DNA from: Mantis religiosa
Taxonomy: Eukaryota; Arthropoda; Insecta; Mantodea; Mantidae
Reading direction: 5' to 3'
Length of the DNA: 64,000 nt
Assembly (NCBI GenBank): GCA_030765055.1
Contig: CM060953.1
Coordinates: forward strand, 73,573,836 to 73,637,835
Shown here: piece after piece, positions 25,255 through 37,644 of the stretch
How the letters are laid out: the number at the start of each line of letters is the position of its first letter
Position numbering within the stretch: the first letter of the stretch is position 1
The notes under the pieces: model-generated
Told to the model about the DNA's origin: nothing
Databases searched by the model: none
The model's input: only the letters and a program-made list of their open reading frames with translations
Program-made: the position numbers and the translations under genes

Positions 25255-26150
25255 TCCGCATTTAAGGTATCACTGCGGGAGTGCCACAGGGTAGTGCACT
25301 TGGACCGATATTATACTTGTATACAGCAGACGTCCCACAAGATGAGGAAACTGCAATATCAACTTCGGCCGACGACAGAGCAGTAATGTCAGTGGGTGAC
25401 ACTGTTGAAGAGGCTTCATAAAAACTTTAACGAAAAAAAAAAAAAAGTCAGTATGTGGGCAAAAGGTGGCAAATAAAATTAAATGAAGCAAAGTCAGTCC
25501 ATATAAACTTCACAAACAGAAAAATAGAAAAAATACACATTGAACTAAATCGACAAACTGTTCCCTACGAAAAAGAGGTAAAATGTTTATTTCTGTTACT
25601 AGATGAAAAGCGTAATGGAAATCGCATGTAAAAAGGAAACAAAAATTTGAACTAGATCTAAGATTCAGAAAGCTGTATTGGTTACTGGAGCATTACTCAG
25701 AACTAAGGCACCATAAATTGTTGATTTATAAAAAAGTTCTGAAACCTGTATGGATGCACGGCATACCCCTATGAGGTTGCACCAAGAAAACGAATGTCGA
25801 AATCTTCAGACACTTCAGAATAAGGTACTAAGGTACTGAGAATGCACGCAATGACAATATCAACAGGAACTTCAATATAGTATAGGTCAGTTAAGAAAAA
25901 GCTGCTGCGGTTAAGCATGAAAGACGTTTACGTGCACATGAAAACACAGAGGTACTGCGTATCCTAGCAAGTAGCAACACAGAACGAAGGCTGAAAGGAA
26001 CCAAGCTGTCGTAACAGAATCACTCATGGGAGTAATATCTAATAAAAGTGATAAACAGTGAAGACTTAACTGTTAGATAAGTGTAGAACTTATTTCTAGT
26101 TATTGTAGTAATTAAAGAAATTATATTATCTACCTACTGTACTACTATCA
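25255..26150 (+). pseudogene. Non-LTR reverse-transcriptase relic
   Basis: Plus-strand remains of a Jockey-group reverse transcriptase: GVPQGSALGPILYLYTADVP, a catalytic box reading STSADDRAVM in place of the usual FADD, and QIKLNEAKSVHINFTNRKIE. Then, across several frames, NRQTVPYEKEVKCLFLLLD and MKDVYVHMKTQRY. The order matches the C-terminal half of the enzyme. Stops and frameshifts are frequent, including an A-run near 25432-25445. It is more decayed than the copy at 21.7 kb and is a different family member. Confidence 0.75.
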
Positions 26151-26154
26151 ATTG

Positions 26155-28041
26155 GACCGTTTATGTCCTTATAATTTGCAATATGTTTCTTCATTATGCA
26201 CAAGATCTGTCACTACCCTCCATAACTCTGTTCAATTAACCTATGTGTAACAAAGCTTCGATTATGGCTGTTGCACCATTGAGAAACTTCTCTTGCTGGT
26301 TTGGGAATTCTACAGTCATCAGAGGACCATTTTCAAATACTGAGCTGGTCCATACAACTTCATTTTTATTTGGACGGGATGGTCGGATATCATATGCGAA
26401 AAAAATACCCAGTGAGGTGTATTGTGTACGAATCATTGTTTGTCCTGCACTACGGAGTATCTGTAGGCGCGTCCAACAGCATGACTCCGGCCAACACATT
26501 TTCAGAGATGAGGTAAGGCTCTTCCGTTATCCGTTGTTGGGTACACCTCCCTATACAGATGAACCTACATCGGATTATGTCTGGGCACTAATGGATATGA
26601 TGGAAGACATTCACCGTAAATTTAGAGAGAATCTGAAGTGGCATATGGCCGAATGTAGGCCCACCATGAATATTTAGCTTGAAAGTGACCTGTTTTGCTT
26701 TGGAAGACTAAAGAGAATTTGTTGACGTTATAATTTATTTTTTCTTTAATAGACAACATAAGACCATCAGCCAGTTCAGCGATTTGGTTTACTCACAGGT
26801 TATATCCCTCTTTTACATCTTCCCTGGTGTCACGCTTTCTCTGTTAGTGTTTTAAGTATACAATATTATAATCACCATAGAAGCCTTTTTGAAAAATAAA
26901 AGATAACTACAACTTTTTCATGTTAAACCGGTTTGCTTTTGGAAGAATATGCCAACATTTTCATTTCAAAAGAAGAACTTCTTGCAAAAACTTAATATAG
27001 CATTTTTATGCGGAATACAATGCTCCTTTACCTAGACTAAGTAAGCGTTGAATATATAAATTTTATATCAGTGCCTTTAAAATAGCTGACATTTGAGAAA
27101 AACATTATCAACATTACCAGTAATTTGACATTTAGAAACTTGAAAGGAACGCAGTTAGGAAAAGGTCCTTTATCCATTGTCGAAAACTTAATTTTCTTAA
27201 ACTCTCCTTTATCCTTGAGTACCATGTGGTCAAGACCATGGTCAACGGATTGGTTACAAGTTATTTAAGTCAAAGACAACGTAATTTGAAACGTTGGGCG
27301 CACTGGGCGTTCGTCTTGATCAAGAATTACTTGCCCACGCCATAAATGAGTATGGACGTACGGTTCCGTTTTCAATTCTTACAATAAACTTCACATAAAC
27401 ATTTAATGTAAAACTTTATATTTTACCAAACATTCGCAATGGCGATGATGCTTAACTTGCTGAAGCGGATGTGTTACAGCACTAGGCCCAATGCAGAAAG
27501 ATGGCATAAATTCCATCTAATATTTTAATCCTGAGGTTTGACAAACATTAGGTTACATTTCCAAGCTCTGATATCCACGGAGTAATTGACTTACTGCCTG
27601 TCATGAGAGTACAGGGACTGAATTACATCAGCTTGTTAACGTTGAGAAAGAAGCTGCTTACAGACTTCTTGTGACTGCCAAATCATGCTCATAAACGTTG
27701 TACTCTTAAATTGATATCTATTTTAAAATCTTCATACTTTCTTAATATCCATTTCGTGTACAACAGCTACAGCCATAGTGATTTTTAAGAATCTGTCAAC
27801 ATGTGATAACTTTGAAAGTTCTTACAAATTGCATGACCACGAGGAAAATGAAACAAATGACTTCATTTGAGTAAATTTATTTCACAATCAAACCCACATA
27901 CTAATTATAATGGATGAGATAATTCTGCGAAAGTGAAAACTAAATTAACTTACATTCTTGTTACTGAACTTTTGTCTTACTCTTACGGTTTACTCTCGAA
28001 TGTACTTGAGGCGCCAGCTAAGTTAAGGTGCAAACTAACAG
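26155..28041. other. Unassigned stretch with a 144-codon open frame
   Basis: An open frame at 26243-26677 on the plus strand overlaps an 87-codon frame on the minus strand. Neither shows a domain, signal peptide or repeat that I recognise. Composition does not differ from the flanks, so I do not call a gene. The rest is AT-rich without features. Confidence 0.4.
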
Positions 28042-28053
28042 AATTAGTCTGTT

Positions 28054-28287
28054 TTGTAATTTATGTCCTCCAACGTTAAGCCATATCGGACGGTGAATGG
28101 CATGGGTCAAATGATGTTCATATGAGCCCTGGTGCCATGGAGCTTAGAGTTGCCTGACATTAATCTTTCAGGATAAGGGAAACCCCCGGAAAAAAACCTC
28201 ATCCAGGTAACTCGCCCTGACCGAGATTCGAAATCGGAACCTTGAACGTGAGGCAGACATACTACCATCTACTCTACCGAGGCGGGC
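28054..28287 (-). mobile_element. tRNA-derived SINE, family A, with 12-bp TSD
   Basis: Reverse-oriented copy of the SINE at 6243. The tRNA-like head is at the right end (GCCCGCCTCGGTAGAGTAGA in minus sense) and the tail at the left (GGACATAAATTACAAAAC). AATTAGTCTGTT is found at 28042-28053 and 28288-28299, so both boundaries are exact. Confidence 0.9.
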
Positions 28288-28324
28288 AATTAGTCTGTTA
28301 CCAATCCTGAAAGGCGACTAGGAT

Positions 28325-28553
28325 TTTTTGTTGTTGCAATTGACGTCTCCAGCGTTAAGTCATATTGGACAATGAATGGAATGGGTGAAGAGCCAGGGGT
28401 CCATGGAGCTTAGAGTTACCCGACATTTGTCTATCAGGATAAGGAAAACCCCCGGAAGAAACCTTATCCAGATAACTCGCCCTGACCGAGATTCGAACTC
28501 GGGACCTCTTGAACATGAGGCAGACATGCTACCACCACGCTACCGAGGTGGGC
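28325..28553 (-). mobile_element. tRNA-derived SINE, family A, with 13-bp TSD
   Basis: A second family A copy in the same orientation, 37 bases from the first. Flanks are AGGCGACTAGGAT (28312-28324) and AGGAGACTAGGAT (28554-28566), one mismatch in 13. Its own target duplication shows that it inserted independently and is not a tandem duplication. A 91-codon frame through it is a chance reading of the SINE. Confidence 0.88.
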
Positions 28554-28569
28554 AGGAGACTAGGATGAT

Positions 28570-28979
28570 TTCATACATTTGGAGCTATTGCTGGTACATG
28601 TATCAATTACTACACGTGTACAAATCACCTAGAGTCTTCCTTCAGGTTTAGTATCAGAGGAATTCTTTTAGTGTGCATCTTTACTCAGCAGGCACCTCAA
28701 GTTAATTGAACTATACCAGTATACAAATGTCATTTAGAAAGAACGGAATCAGAATCTGCTCAAGGTAAATATTTCAGTAAGGTATTATGGTCACAACATA
28801 ACCGTAAATTATTTTAATTAACATTTTGAGCCATTTTAAGTAAATAAAATCTACTGTAATCTTTCCGTGAAACGTCTGTTTAAACTATATGAATTTCGTG
28901 AATATCTTCATGCCATATAGTATTCCGGGAAGATGCGGAATTCAAACATCAGTTCAGTGTTTATCCGGCTTCTCCACAG
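28570..28979. other. No supported feature
   Basis: AT-rich spacer, nothing recognised. Confidence 0.4.
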
Positions 28980-29065
<86 letters not shown>

Positions 29066-29130
29066 CACACACACACCCACACACACCCACCCCCACACCC
29101 TCTCTCTCTCTCACTCACACACAGACAGTG
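28980..29130. repeat. (CA)n microsatellite with CT-rich end
   Basis: About 100 bases of CA repeats with few interruptions, then CCCACC and a short (CT)n. The His-Thr open frames here are artefacts. Confidence 0.97.
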
Positions 29131-29134
29131 GCAC

Positions 29135-30777
29135 AGGCACGCACAAACAAACAAATACATTCAAGAAAAAATAAACTTAGACCTTTTTCGAGATATGTCT
29201 TTTTAAGTTATCGAATCTTTGGATTGAGAGCAATATTTCTTCTATTATTTTTCAGAAGTGGAGAAGGTAAGAGTGTTTAAATATTTCATATATCGGATAA
29301 TATAGGAATACTCTTATCGTCCTTTTACACATATTAGTAGTTATAAAATAATGTTGTAGGAACTCACAATGGCTCTATTGAAGAAGTTAACAACTGGTGG
29401 GATTTGTACTATCGAAACAAACACTACAGTGCAAACCTAATATCAACATAGAGATGTTTTATGCATTATATTCAAATCTCGCAATTGAGAGAAGGAAAGA
29501 GAAAGAAGAAAACCATGGAATGTTTGGACAGCTCCTGGTTTTCAATGTTTTCTACACGTGAATTGGATGACAATGTTCTGTGGAGACGCAGGTAACTATA
29601 TTTCGTTATAACCCTTGGGTTTTTATAGACACAACACCAACGTTTCCACACTAAGCCTATTAACACAAAGTGCAAGTCAACATTAATGCTATTATAGAAT
29701 TGTATTAAAAAGCCCTTTGTTTGAACACTCGCAAAGTGGTACTACCATTACGTTACGTGAGTTTGCACAACGCAAATCTCAACTTTCACTGAAAGCATAG
29801 AAAAGTGCTAGGAGACAATGTTACATGGATAAAAGATACTGGAAGGATATGGAAATACAAACAAAAGACTAAAACTGATGTTATTTTATGTGCTTGAAAA
29901 CTGAGAAAGGTGCTGCCGAAGTAACGTGTGTTATAGTATTCGGGAGGTCACCGGTCTGATCATCGTCGCAGGTTTGAGTTTATGGTAATGTTTCGTTAGA
30001 ATGCAAGGCTGCTTACTTTCATAACAGGATTTCCTCCTTCATCACACTTCTTTATTATTTTTCAGGCATATCTTCCGTTCAAGTGAGAAAAATTGTCAAA
30101 CCTAGTCCATTAATTGGATTTTCCTGTATAATCTGATACATATTTTATAATGTTATATACAATAACTAAATTTCCTTGATGGTACTAATTCCGTCATTTT
30201 TTAATGTTAATTGCCCAACAATTAAAATGATATAGCTCCTACACATTTTAGGGTAGGAAAATGAACTTCAGCACAACTTTTAGGGTAATTCTACAAATTA
30301 CTTGTCTTTTAAGGTATGTAAGTTTCTATGTACTCCTCTCTGCTTTGAACACCATTCTCTTAAAATAATGTTTAGTAATAAAAGTGCCTCTCTTTCTCAA
30401 GAAAACTGAAGATAGGTAAATGAAATTTTAAGATGCTAAAGCCATATAAATTTTATTCTTAACGTGATATTTTAATTTTTAGAAAGAATGTCTTATCAAT
30501 GTTTATCACAGGATCGTATAAATTAAAAAGTATTTGAGAAACAAATTTAATGTATAAATGTTAATTAGAGAATCTATAAGAATGCACATACATGCACCTT
30601 ATAAACCTTTCAGCCTGGTAATTTTCCAGTCTGATTATTTTCCGGAATAATGGCATAAAAATTTATCATAGTTTACAATGATGGGAGATAACTTTTTTCA
30701 TTTAATTAAATACAGTGTATTCTCAACATTACACAGATATCAGTGGTGTGTTTTGTTTAAATATAGGATAATTGTAT
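29135..30777. other. No supported feature
   Basis: AT-rich sequence. No recognisable gene, repeat or RNA. Confidence 0.45.
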
Positions 30778-31100
30778 CTCTCGCATCCGAGATACACCGT
30801 TTGTGGCGACTTACTATCGCAAGTACTTGAGTCCCAGGCTTCATCATTTAACTCGTACGTGTATCTCGTATGCGAGAGCCTCTAGTGGTTTAACGGGGAA
30901 GTATACGAGTCAAATGGAGAATTTAATGTCAGGAAGGCACGTTGGCTATTGTAGCTCAATGGGTTAGAGCGACTGGACGGAAACCAGGAGATCCGTGGTT
31001 CGAAACCGGGCCATGGCATTGGATTTTTCATGTTGAATCTATCCATCAAAAACCTTAGCCTATAAACGCTAGTGTGGAAAAATGATTAATTTCCATGAAT
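30778..31100 (+). repeat. Composite tRNA-core repeat, copy a, with inverted left part
   Basis: The centre (30944-31018) is tRNA-like: GTAGCTCAATGGGTTAGAGC as D arm and A box, and GTGGTTCGAAACCGGGCC as T arm and B box. Right of it is the conserved segment TTAGCCTATAAACGCTAGTG. Left of it is GTATACGAGTCAAATGGAGA. The leftmost part (about 30789-30850) is the reverse complement of the segment that other copies have in direct orientation (TGAAGCCTGGGACTTGAGTA). As a result CTCTCGCATCCGAGATACAC at 30778 and its inverse at 30859-30878 form a 20-bp inverted repeat with one mismatch. It encodes no protein. Confidence 0.75.
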
Positions 31101-31394
31101 TAACTAAAGTAGCAAACATTGTGTTAATATAATTCTATGTTCCCTGTATACAATTATCACCATACACTTGAGTTTCGTATTAATCAGTCACATTGTACTA
31201 AGTTATTATATAGGTGATGCAGAATTTTCAACTAAGCTTTCCTATATAATATAAGGAATTCTTAGATGTGTGATGTCCAAGAAACGGCGCTAAGTGGATA
31301 GCGATTGCCTGACACACATACATGTGGCAGTCGGTGGACGGTGCACAATCTTACAATAAAGCTATACTGGTTCCGATGTGACGGTATTAAAGTT

Positions 31395-31551
31395 CCACTC
31401 TCTTTTTTCTCTTTTTTCTCTCTTGTCCCGGAGAAAACCCGCCCCAGCGCCGTGTTGTCCACCAAAAATCTCACTTTGCGGTAGCCTGGGTTCGAACATG
31501 GGCCGCCTTGGTGAGAGCCAAGCGGTCTAACCACTGAGCCACGGGGCGGCC
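31395..31551 (-). mobile_element. tRNA-derived SINE, family B
   Basis: Minus-strand head (GTGGCTCAGTGGTTAGACCG, then CATGTTCGAACCCAGG) followed by the body segment GGTGGACAACACGGCGCTGG and GGGTTTTCTCCGGGA, as in the copy at 6713. The tail is a GA-rich stretch at about 31395-31425. The 3' boundary is uncertain. A 106-codon minus-strand open frame across it is a reading of the SINE. Confidence 0.75.
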
Positions 31552-31559
31552 TTGTTTGC

Positions 31560-33285
31560 TTATGACCCGCCATTAACTGCATTGGCCATATTGGCAGCCA
31601 TTCTTCTTTGGAAACATATCAAATGTGTTATGTCCTGTTCGTAGGGTTTTAATCATTAGATCATGCACACATTCGTACTCTCATTTATACTTCCAAATTC
31701 TGGGAAAGAAGGGGAATCATCTTGGTTGGAGAAAAATCCCCACACCCAGCTGGGAATTTGACTATCCCTTACGGCTTACCAATTATGTAAAAGTAATTCA
31801 GAATGAAGAATGTTTTAGAAAAATTCGAAGACAATTAAAGTAGTACATTTCATTTCATTATACCTTAAACTTATGAGCTGATAATTAAAATCGTTAGAGC
31901 TACTTTTGAGAAAACAAAGCTTTAAGCCCACCCTTATGTGAAATAGGAGAACGCGTATTTACCTTCCCTTCCTTTTGGCGAATTATGACGCATTCGTGGG
32001 GCTGGAAAATATGTAGCTAGCTCCCTGGTGTTTGGTTATTTGAACGAATGAAGGACAAATGCTGAATGAGGAAGGGCATTACAAAGACAAGATGACATCA
32101 TCAGCACATAAGAGACAAGGTTAAGTATCGTTGACCTATAGGGAGATCTAGGAAGGTAGCATGATTTCTCCAGGGGAGGGTATATTTACCAATTATTACC
32201 TCTACGTATTATTAATTCGTTACTTCTCTAATGGTGGATATAAATTACGAACATCCTTAGCTAATGTCCATAGCGAGAATATGATTTGCACATTTTCACC
32301 CTGAGCAAGTAAATTAATCCAGGGTTATGCACATGTAGGGAAATCGGGCATTGTCCTGGAATTTAAACTCAAATATTCATTAGTGACATGAGAGCCGGAA
32401 TCATTTCGTTAAAATTGTGACGCTTTGTATACTGTAAACGTTGCTGACATGTTCCACATTTAGTATTTGTACCACCTAGTAACGGTGCAAAGCGAGTGAC
32501 AGAGAGAAAATGCCCAATGTATCCTCGGTTCAGTGCTTTCATTGAAAAGACAGCAAATAGCGCTGCATGTTCTAACGTGATATTACGTTTTGCAGTGACA
32601 AGCTTTGGAGCAGAAGAGAATCAGATTTAACATTTATATTCAAAATTCCTTTTTATATTTTCAGTGCTATAACCTTCTGCAAAATTTCGGACATAATTAA
32701 ACGGAAGTAAAGAAGACATTGGAATAGTGGAGAAGAATAGTAAAGAATAATAAGTTTTGCTTGCATCCGAATAACTGTACATTTGATCCATTTTAAAGAT
32801 GGCAGCCCACCCTCATAAGCACATAAAATTGCCTGCAGTCAGTGATGCGTATTTTTCTAAGACGAAAGGAAATAAAGTTGAACTTATACAACAATACTGG
32901 ACAGCGCATTGACCTCACAGACTACAAACCACCACCCTCAGTCAGCGTTTGCAGATATCGCTTACTAGTGTTCAATTCCCGTTATTAACTCTTAGCCTCC
33001 ATTTCCTACCCAACCGTTTTGAAATGTGGTTTGGGAATGGATAACTGGAGGTTAGTGCTTAGGAATTCCTGTGCCCATCTGTGAGACCCAATAACTTAAT
33101 AAAATAACAGTGATACAAGCAGCTATGCCTTTTATACCCCTGAGTTAACTGCAAGGTGTAATGAATTTTTCTTCCAAAAATTCAGAATATGGGTTATGTT
33201 ACAAACATAAGTTTTGAGGTGCTATATCTGAAACTCAAGAAACCTACTTTATTAAAATTATTTTGTGTATGTATTTGGTTAAGCG
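31560..33285. other. No supported feature
   Basis: AT-rich sequence. I see no gene, repeat or RNA signal that I can defend. Confidence 0.45.
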
Positions 33286-33289
33286 TGAC

Positions 33290-33525
33290 AGAGAGTGATA
33301 AAGGGAGGGAGAGAGTGAGTGAGGGAGTGACGGTGTGAGGGAGGGACTGAGGGAGGGAGGGAGGGAGGGAGTGTGTGAGTATGTCAGTGTGTGAGTCTGT
33401 GAGTGTATGAGTGAGTGAGTGAGTGAGTGTGTGTGTGTGTGTGTGGGTGTGTGAATGAGTGAGTGAGTGAGTGAGTGAGTGAGTGAGTGAGTGAGTGAGT
33501 GAGTAACGAGTGAGTAAATAAATAG
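33290..33525. repeat. GAGT/GAGG tetranucleotide field
   Basis: Purine-rich units GAGG, GAGT and GTGT in changing proportions, ending in about 15 clean GAGT units. It is the complement type of the fields at 8.1 and 16.8 kb. Confidence 0.92.
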
Positions 33526-33529
33526 GGTG

Positions 33530-36500
33530 TTTTCTTAGACATAAGCAATGGATAGTAAAATCACAAAAGTCGGAATAGCTTTACTCCATTAAGCTTACAT
33601 TTTTAAATTTAATAATAATGAAGTGTACAACATTATTATCTGAGTATTTATTAAAAAGCTGTATAAGACAAATATACGAATCCACAAAATCTTATAGCTT
33701 GTTCCACGTAAGATGAACAACCTGCAGTGACTTCCACTATTAGTGGAAGTGGCTACTTAATAATTGTTAATATATTTCCTGAGTACCCTATATATCCAGT
33801 CCCGCACATAAATCGATTTTCTTGTCTATTAATCACTCACTCCAGAAGTTATTCAGTTACTGAGTGACTTCTAATTAACATTGCAAAATTATTTTCCAAT
33901 TAGTTTCTGATAATGAGAAATAACCTCAGTTTATTCATGAAATAATCATAGCAAATTCTACCCAGGATTTAAAAATAATTTAGAGATTTTCCTTCGTCAT
34001 TTCGTGTTTTGTGAAGTTAATGATAATTTGAAAATCTCTACAGGCCTTATCCATTATAAAATAGTTTTCATCTATAGTAATAAAGGCGACTGGCACAAAA
34101 TAAGTTAATATTCTATTTTCGCAGCCAGAAAGGTGTGGTTCTGAAACAATTTACCTGTGGAAGCGATTCAATTTCTTCGAAACTAGATATTTGCGTGTAC
34201 CCACCGCTTTCTATTGATCCAGCACATACATTTGTTTACTGCCCCTTCGATGCTGACGAAACAAAAGTTTCCGCAGAATGAACAAGCTTTTTGTTCTCTC
34301 CGCGAAAGCAATAAATCCCTATCGAAATACCTCATATGTGGGCTGATATGACATTGACGGGCTACTATCCGTTTAGGTCATCCCAATGTGGTTTGTGGTT
34401 GCTAATAAATTGCATATTGGGACCCCGCACTGCGATGTGATGATGAGTGCTATAGAAATAGGGTTCATTCAAATTTGAAAATCATTGCATATCTCTGGGA
34501 GACCTGCCGTCATGGAAGGTTATCACCTGCACAAAGCAAAATGGGTTCCATTGAAGCTCAAATTGCTAGAGCCTCGAGTTCAACGATGACAAGCCCCGAG
34601 TCACATTCAACAACAAAAATATGGAAACAAGCACATTACTCTTTAGGCAGTGCTCCTACTGATATGATGAATTTCAGTTTACTGGTTATTATTCAATCAA
34701 AATATCTCAGCATGCTGAACGGGAGAAAAATGAAATTCGAAAAATACTTTCCTGAAGTTCTGGAATATTGTAAATATATGTTATGAATATTTATAAATTC
34801 CAAATATTGGTATTGAATATTTATTTAGCAGTTATGCTTTTATCGGAGTGTTCACGAAATGCATATTTAGATACAATTTTGATTTTATTTTAATTCTTTT
34901 ATATCATTCTGAATAGCATTATTTACAGTTAACCTTAAATTTTATTAAAACATCTAATTCATTGCATTCACATGATTTATTGTCATCTACTTCCTTTATT
35001 TACATGTGATATCCACAGAGTGTTTCTACAGTAACTAATATTTCTGTTTGCTTCATCATTGGAAATAAGTATGGGAATCAGGCTTGGTGTGGGCGAATTA
35101 ATTACGTCAACCGGAAAATTCGTAAACTAAATTCGCAGGATCAGTATCGTAAAAACGGATTTTATACTGGAATAGTGGTTTTGAATTTCGATGGGGCTTC
35201 CCTCTGTATATGAATCCAAAAGTTCATTAAAATTAGCGTTATTTAAGCAGTGCTCGCTTTCATTATGTCTACAGAATGCCATTTCTTGTATACCTACCTA
35301 ATGGCATATTGCATGAAAGGCCTGCTAAGCTTAACGTTCTCAAGGTATTTGACAATGGATAGACGTGATCTTTCCCGAAGAGCATCTGCAATTTTGTTAG
35401 TGTTTTTTCCCAGCTCCTTCATTCCAACACAATTATGTTCCTCATACCAACGAATCTTAAATGTCCTGGTGTATTTTGAAGATGTTCCGCCGCAAAGTTT
35501 TTGTAAACATCAGCACTGGTGTTGGCGTACCGACACTTACTACGTCGCGTTTGTCAGTTTTTCCAAAACTGCCCTTTGCCCCATTACTTGAAAGGTAGGC
35601 TTAGGTCCCTCATAACGAGCAAGGAGCAATGGTTTTGTTTTCGTGGCCAGTGAGTTCTAATAACTACTTTTGAGATTCGCACACCGGTAGTTCCTGCGCT
35701 GCCTAATCACAAAATCATGTAATATTAAATGCTGCATACAATTATACATAAGAGAATTTTGAAGCTGTGACACCGAAATTTGGAGTGGTTAAATTATAAA
35801 CTACGAAACGGCTATATTCGTTCAGTGTCGTTTCGAAACAATTTGTATGCACTCGTATTTCGATCTAGACGCAAACGTTCTACTTCATAGCAATTTTGTA
35901 TGTCATTTACACTGCCGAAACATAAAATAAATTGTAACATAATGCTGTTAATTTTAAAGCTATTTTACAAGCGTCTACTTCATTATCTTCTTATTGATCT
36001 TCAATGGCCTTCTTAGCAATAGGTATTTCATGGTCCGCATTGGTGGAGTTTGATCTTGCAACGCCTTATTGACTTAATTTCTTGCACCTTCTCGTTTCAG
36101 AATCTGCTTTGCCGAATTTATTACACCCATGAACAACCATGTATGTTGACGACACGTTACTTATTTATTCCGTTTGCGATAGTCATCACTAAAAACTTTG
36201 ATTGGTTCATTCCTTGGAGTGCCACCTACTGTATTTCACTCAAAATTTACTATACTATTATGTGCTTCAAATGGGAAGGTGTTTGCCCTTGAGCGCTACC
36301 AGGTGAGCAACCAACGGAGTTCTGCGGTGTTGTCGTATTGCATTCCCCCTAAGCGGTGTGTGACGAGCGCCAACCTAATCAATCTGTATGAAATAATATT
36401 CGCACTAAGACAAAAATTCAGATTTTGCCGAAACTGGTCCATGCGGAAGGTAGAGTGTAATGTATGTAACATAACCAGGAAAATCCCATATTTTTAGCTC

Positions 36501-36590
36501 AAACAGTTTTTCTAATAGAAAAAATAAACCACTATTACCTGTATTATAACAATAAATCGCGACGTACGCACTGTATGAATATCATTATTG
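33530..36590. other. No supported gene; small palindrome at 33730-33750
   Basis: ACTTCCACTATTAGTGGAAGT is a perfect 9-bp-arm palindrome. Open frames at 34475-34786 and 35250-35591 have no motif that I recognise on either strand. AT-rich otherwise. Confidence 0.4.
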
Positions 36591-36594
36591 TTTG

Positions 36595-37020
36595 GCATGT
36601 ATGCGTGTACGTATATTTGTAATTACTCGGAACTGAAACCTAAATGTTTGACATGACGTGATAAAAGATTTATTTTGAATAATCCAATTCGAGCAAGAGG
36701 AAACAATAAATTTCCTGCTGCCCTGGCAGAACGTGTCTGGTCACATTATATCTTTGTTTATGAATGGTTCGTAATCTCTATTTACTCTAGAGAGTGCAAA
36801 GTGGTTGGTGCGTGTGTATGTACATATACATTTAATTACTCAGAACTGAGATTTAAACTACTGACATGACGGATAAAAGAATTACTGAATACAAGTCAAG
36901 GTGGTAAATTCGAGAAAGAGAAAACACTTCATCTCCTGTTAGCCTATGGAATGCTGTATGCTTATGCTTATGAATGGATACTGGATAAAATGTGTTTATT
37001 TACTCTGGAGTGTTCAGATC
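36595..37020 (+). repeat. Imperfect tandem duplication, about 210-bp unit
   Basis: Unit 1 begins around GCGTGTACGTATATTTGTAA, with TTACTCGGAACTGA and GACATGACGTGATAAAAGA. Unit 2, about 210 bases later, has GTATGTACATATACATTTAA, TTACTCAGAACTGA and GACATGACGGATAAAAGA. Within the units GAGCAAGAGGAAAC matches GAGAAAGAGAAAAC, and TTTATGAATGG matches CTTATGAATGG. It directly precedes a transposase relic and could be part of that element's left end. Confidence 0.65.
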
Positions 37021-37074
37021 AATATCATTCAGTTGTTCTTTACATAACAGTAGAAAAAAGTTAAATAGTGTAGC

Positions 37075-37638
37075 ATGGCTTCTTGGGGTGAGTTTAGTGG
37101 CGAGTAAAACAGGCAGGGATTGCAAAGTCAGGCTCGAAGTATTATTCTTAAGGTGTACAAGTTCTTGAAAAAATTGTCGGAAACAGACACTAAAAATGAG
37201 TTATTTCAAAGAGTACTTCCCTTTAAAAACACGGAAAAAGTGTATCAGCTGGATCAACTAACAATTGAAATGGGAGACGAGGTAATACTCCTGCCACCTT
37301 ACCACTGCCATTATAATCCAATTGAGTTGGTGTGGGCTCAAATAAAAAGGAGGATTGCAAACAGAAATAATACTTATAAACCGACGGACGTTAAACGCAT
37401 TTTTCACGAATAAATTGACAAGGTAACAGAACAGGACTGGGAAAACTACGTAAGGTATGCAGAACACCTTAAAGAAGATGATTGTAAGAAAGAAATAACA
37501 CGTGACGAGATTTTGGAACCTGTAATCATAAATTTGCAAGACTCAGACCATGAAGATAGTGACAATGACGAATTGTCTCTTAACGGAAGTGACATTGACA
37601 GCGATATGGATGAGTCACTGGCAGTTCCATTGGATTAG
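37075..37638 (+). pseudogene. IS630/Tc1-type DDE transposase, internally deleted
   Basis: A single frame runs from ATG 37075 to the stop at 37636-37638, with only two in-frame stops (37105 and 37411). The N-terminus QSQARSIILKVYKFLKKLSE is joined almost directly to the C-terminal catalytic part LLPPYHCHYNPIELVWAQIK, which holds the final Glu. The first two catalytic Asp are absent, consistent with a deletion of the middle of the protein. The end is an acidic tail (DSDHEDSDNDELSLNGSDID). Proteins with this NPIELVWA block are widespread as transposon-encoded DDE_3 proteins in insects. It is well preserved apart from the deletion, so possibly young. No intact gene. Confidence 0.78.
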
Positions 37639-37644
37639 AAAAAC

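Noticed and set aside
26243..26677. 144-codon open frame
   Set aside because: No motif, a similar-length frame on the other strand, and AT-rich codon use like non-coding DNA. Not called a gene.
30944..31018. Possible functional tRNA gene in the composite repeat
   Set aside because: The T stem is mismatched in every copy and the acceptor stem is imperfect here. It is best read as a tRNA-derived core with Pol III boxes.
35240..35640. Possible transposase N-terminus on the minus strand
   Set aside because: A faint helix-turn-helix-like reading (FKIRWYEEHN) is broken in several frames and I could not match it to a family with confidence.
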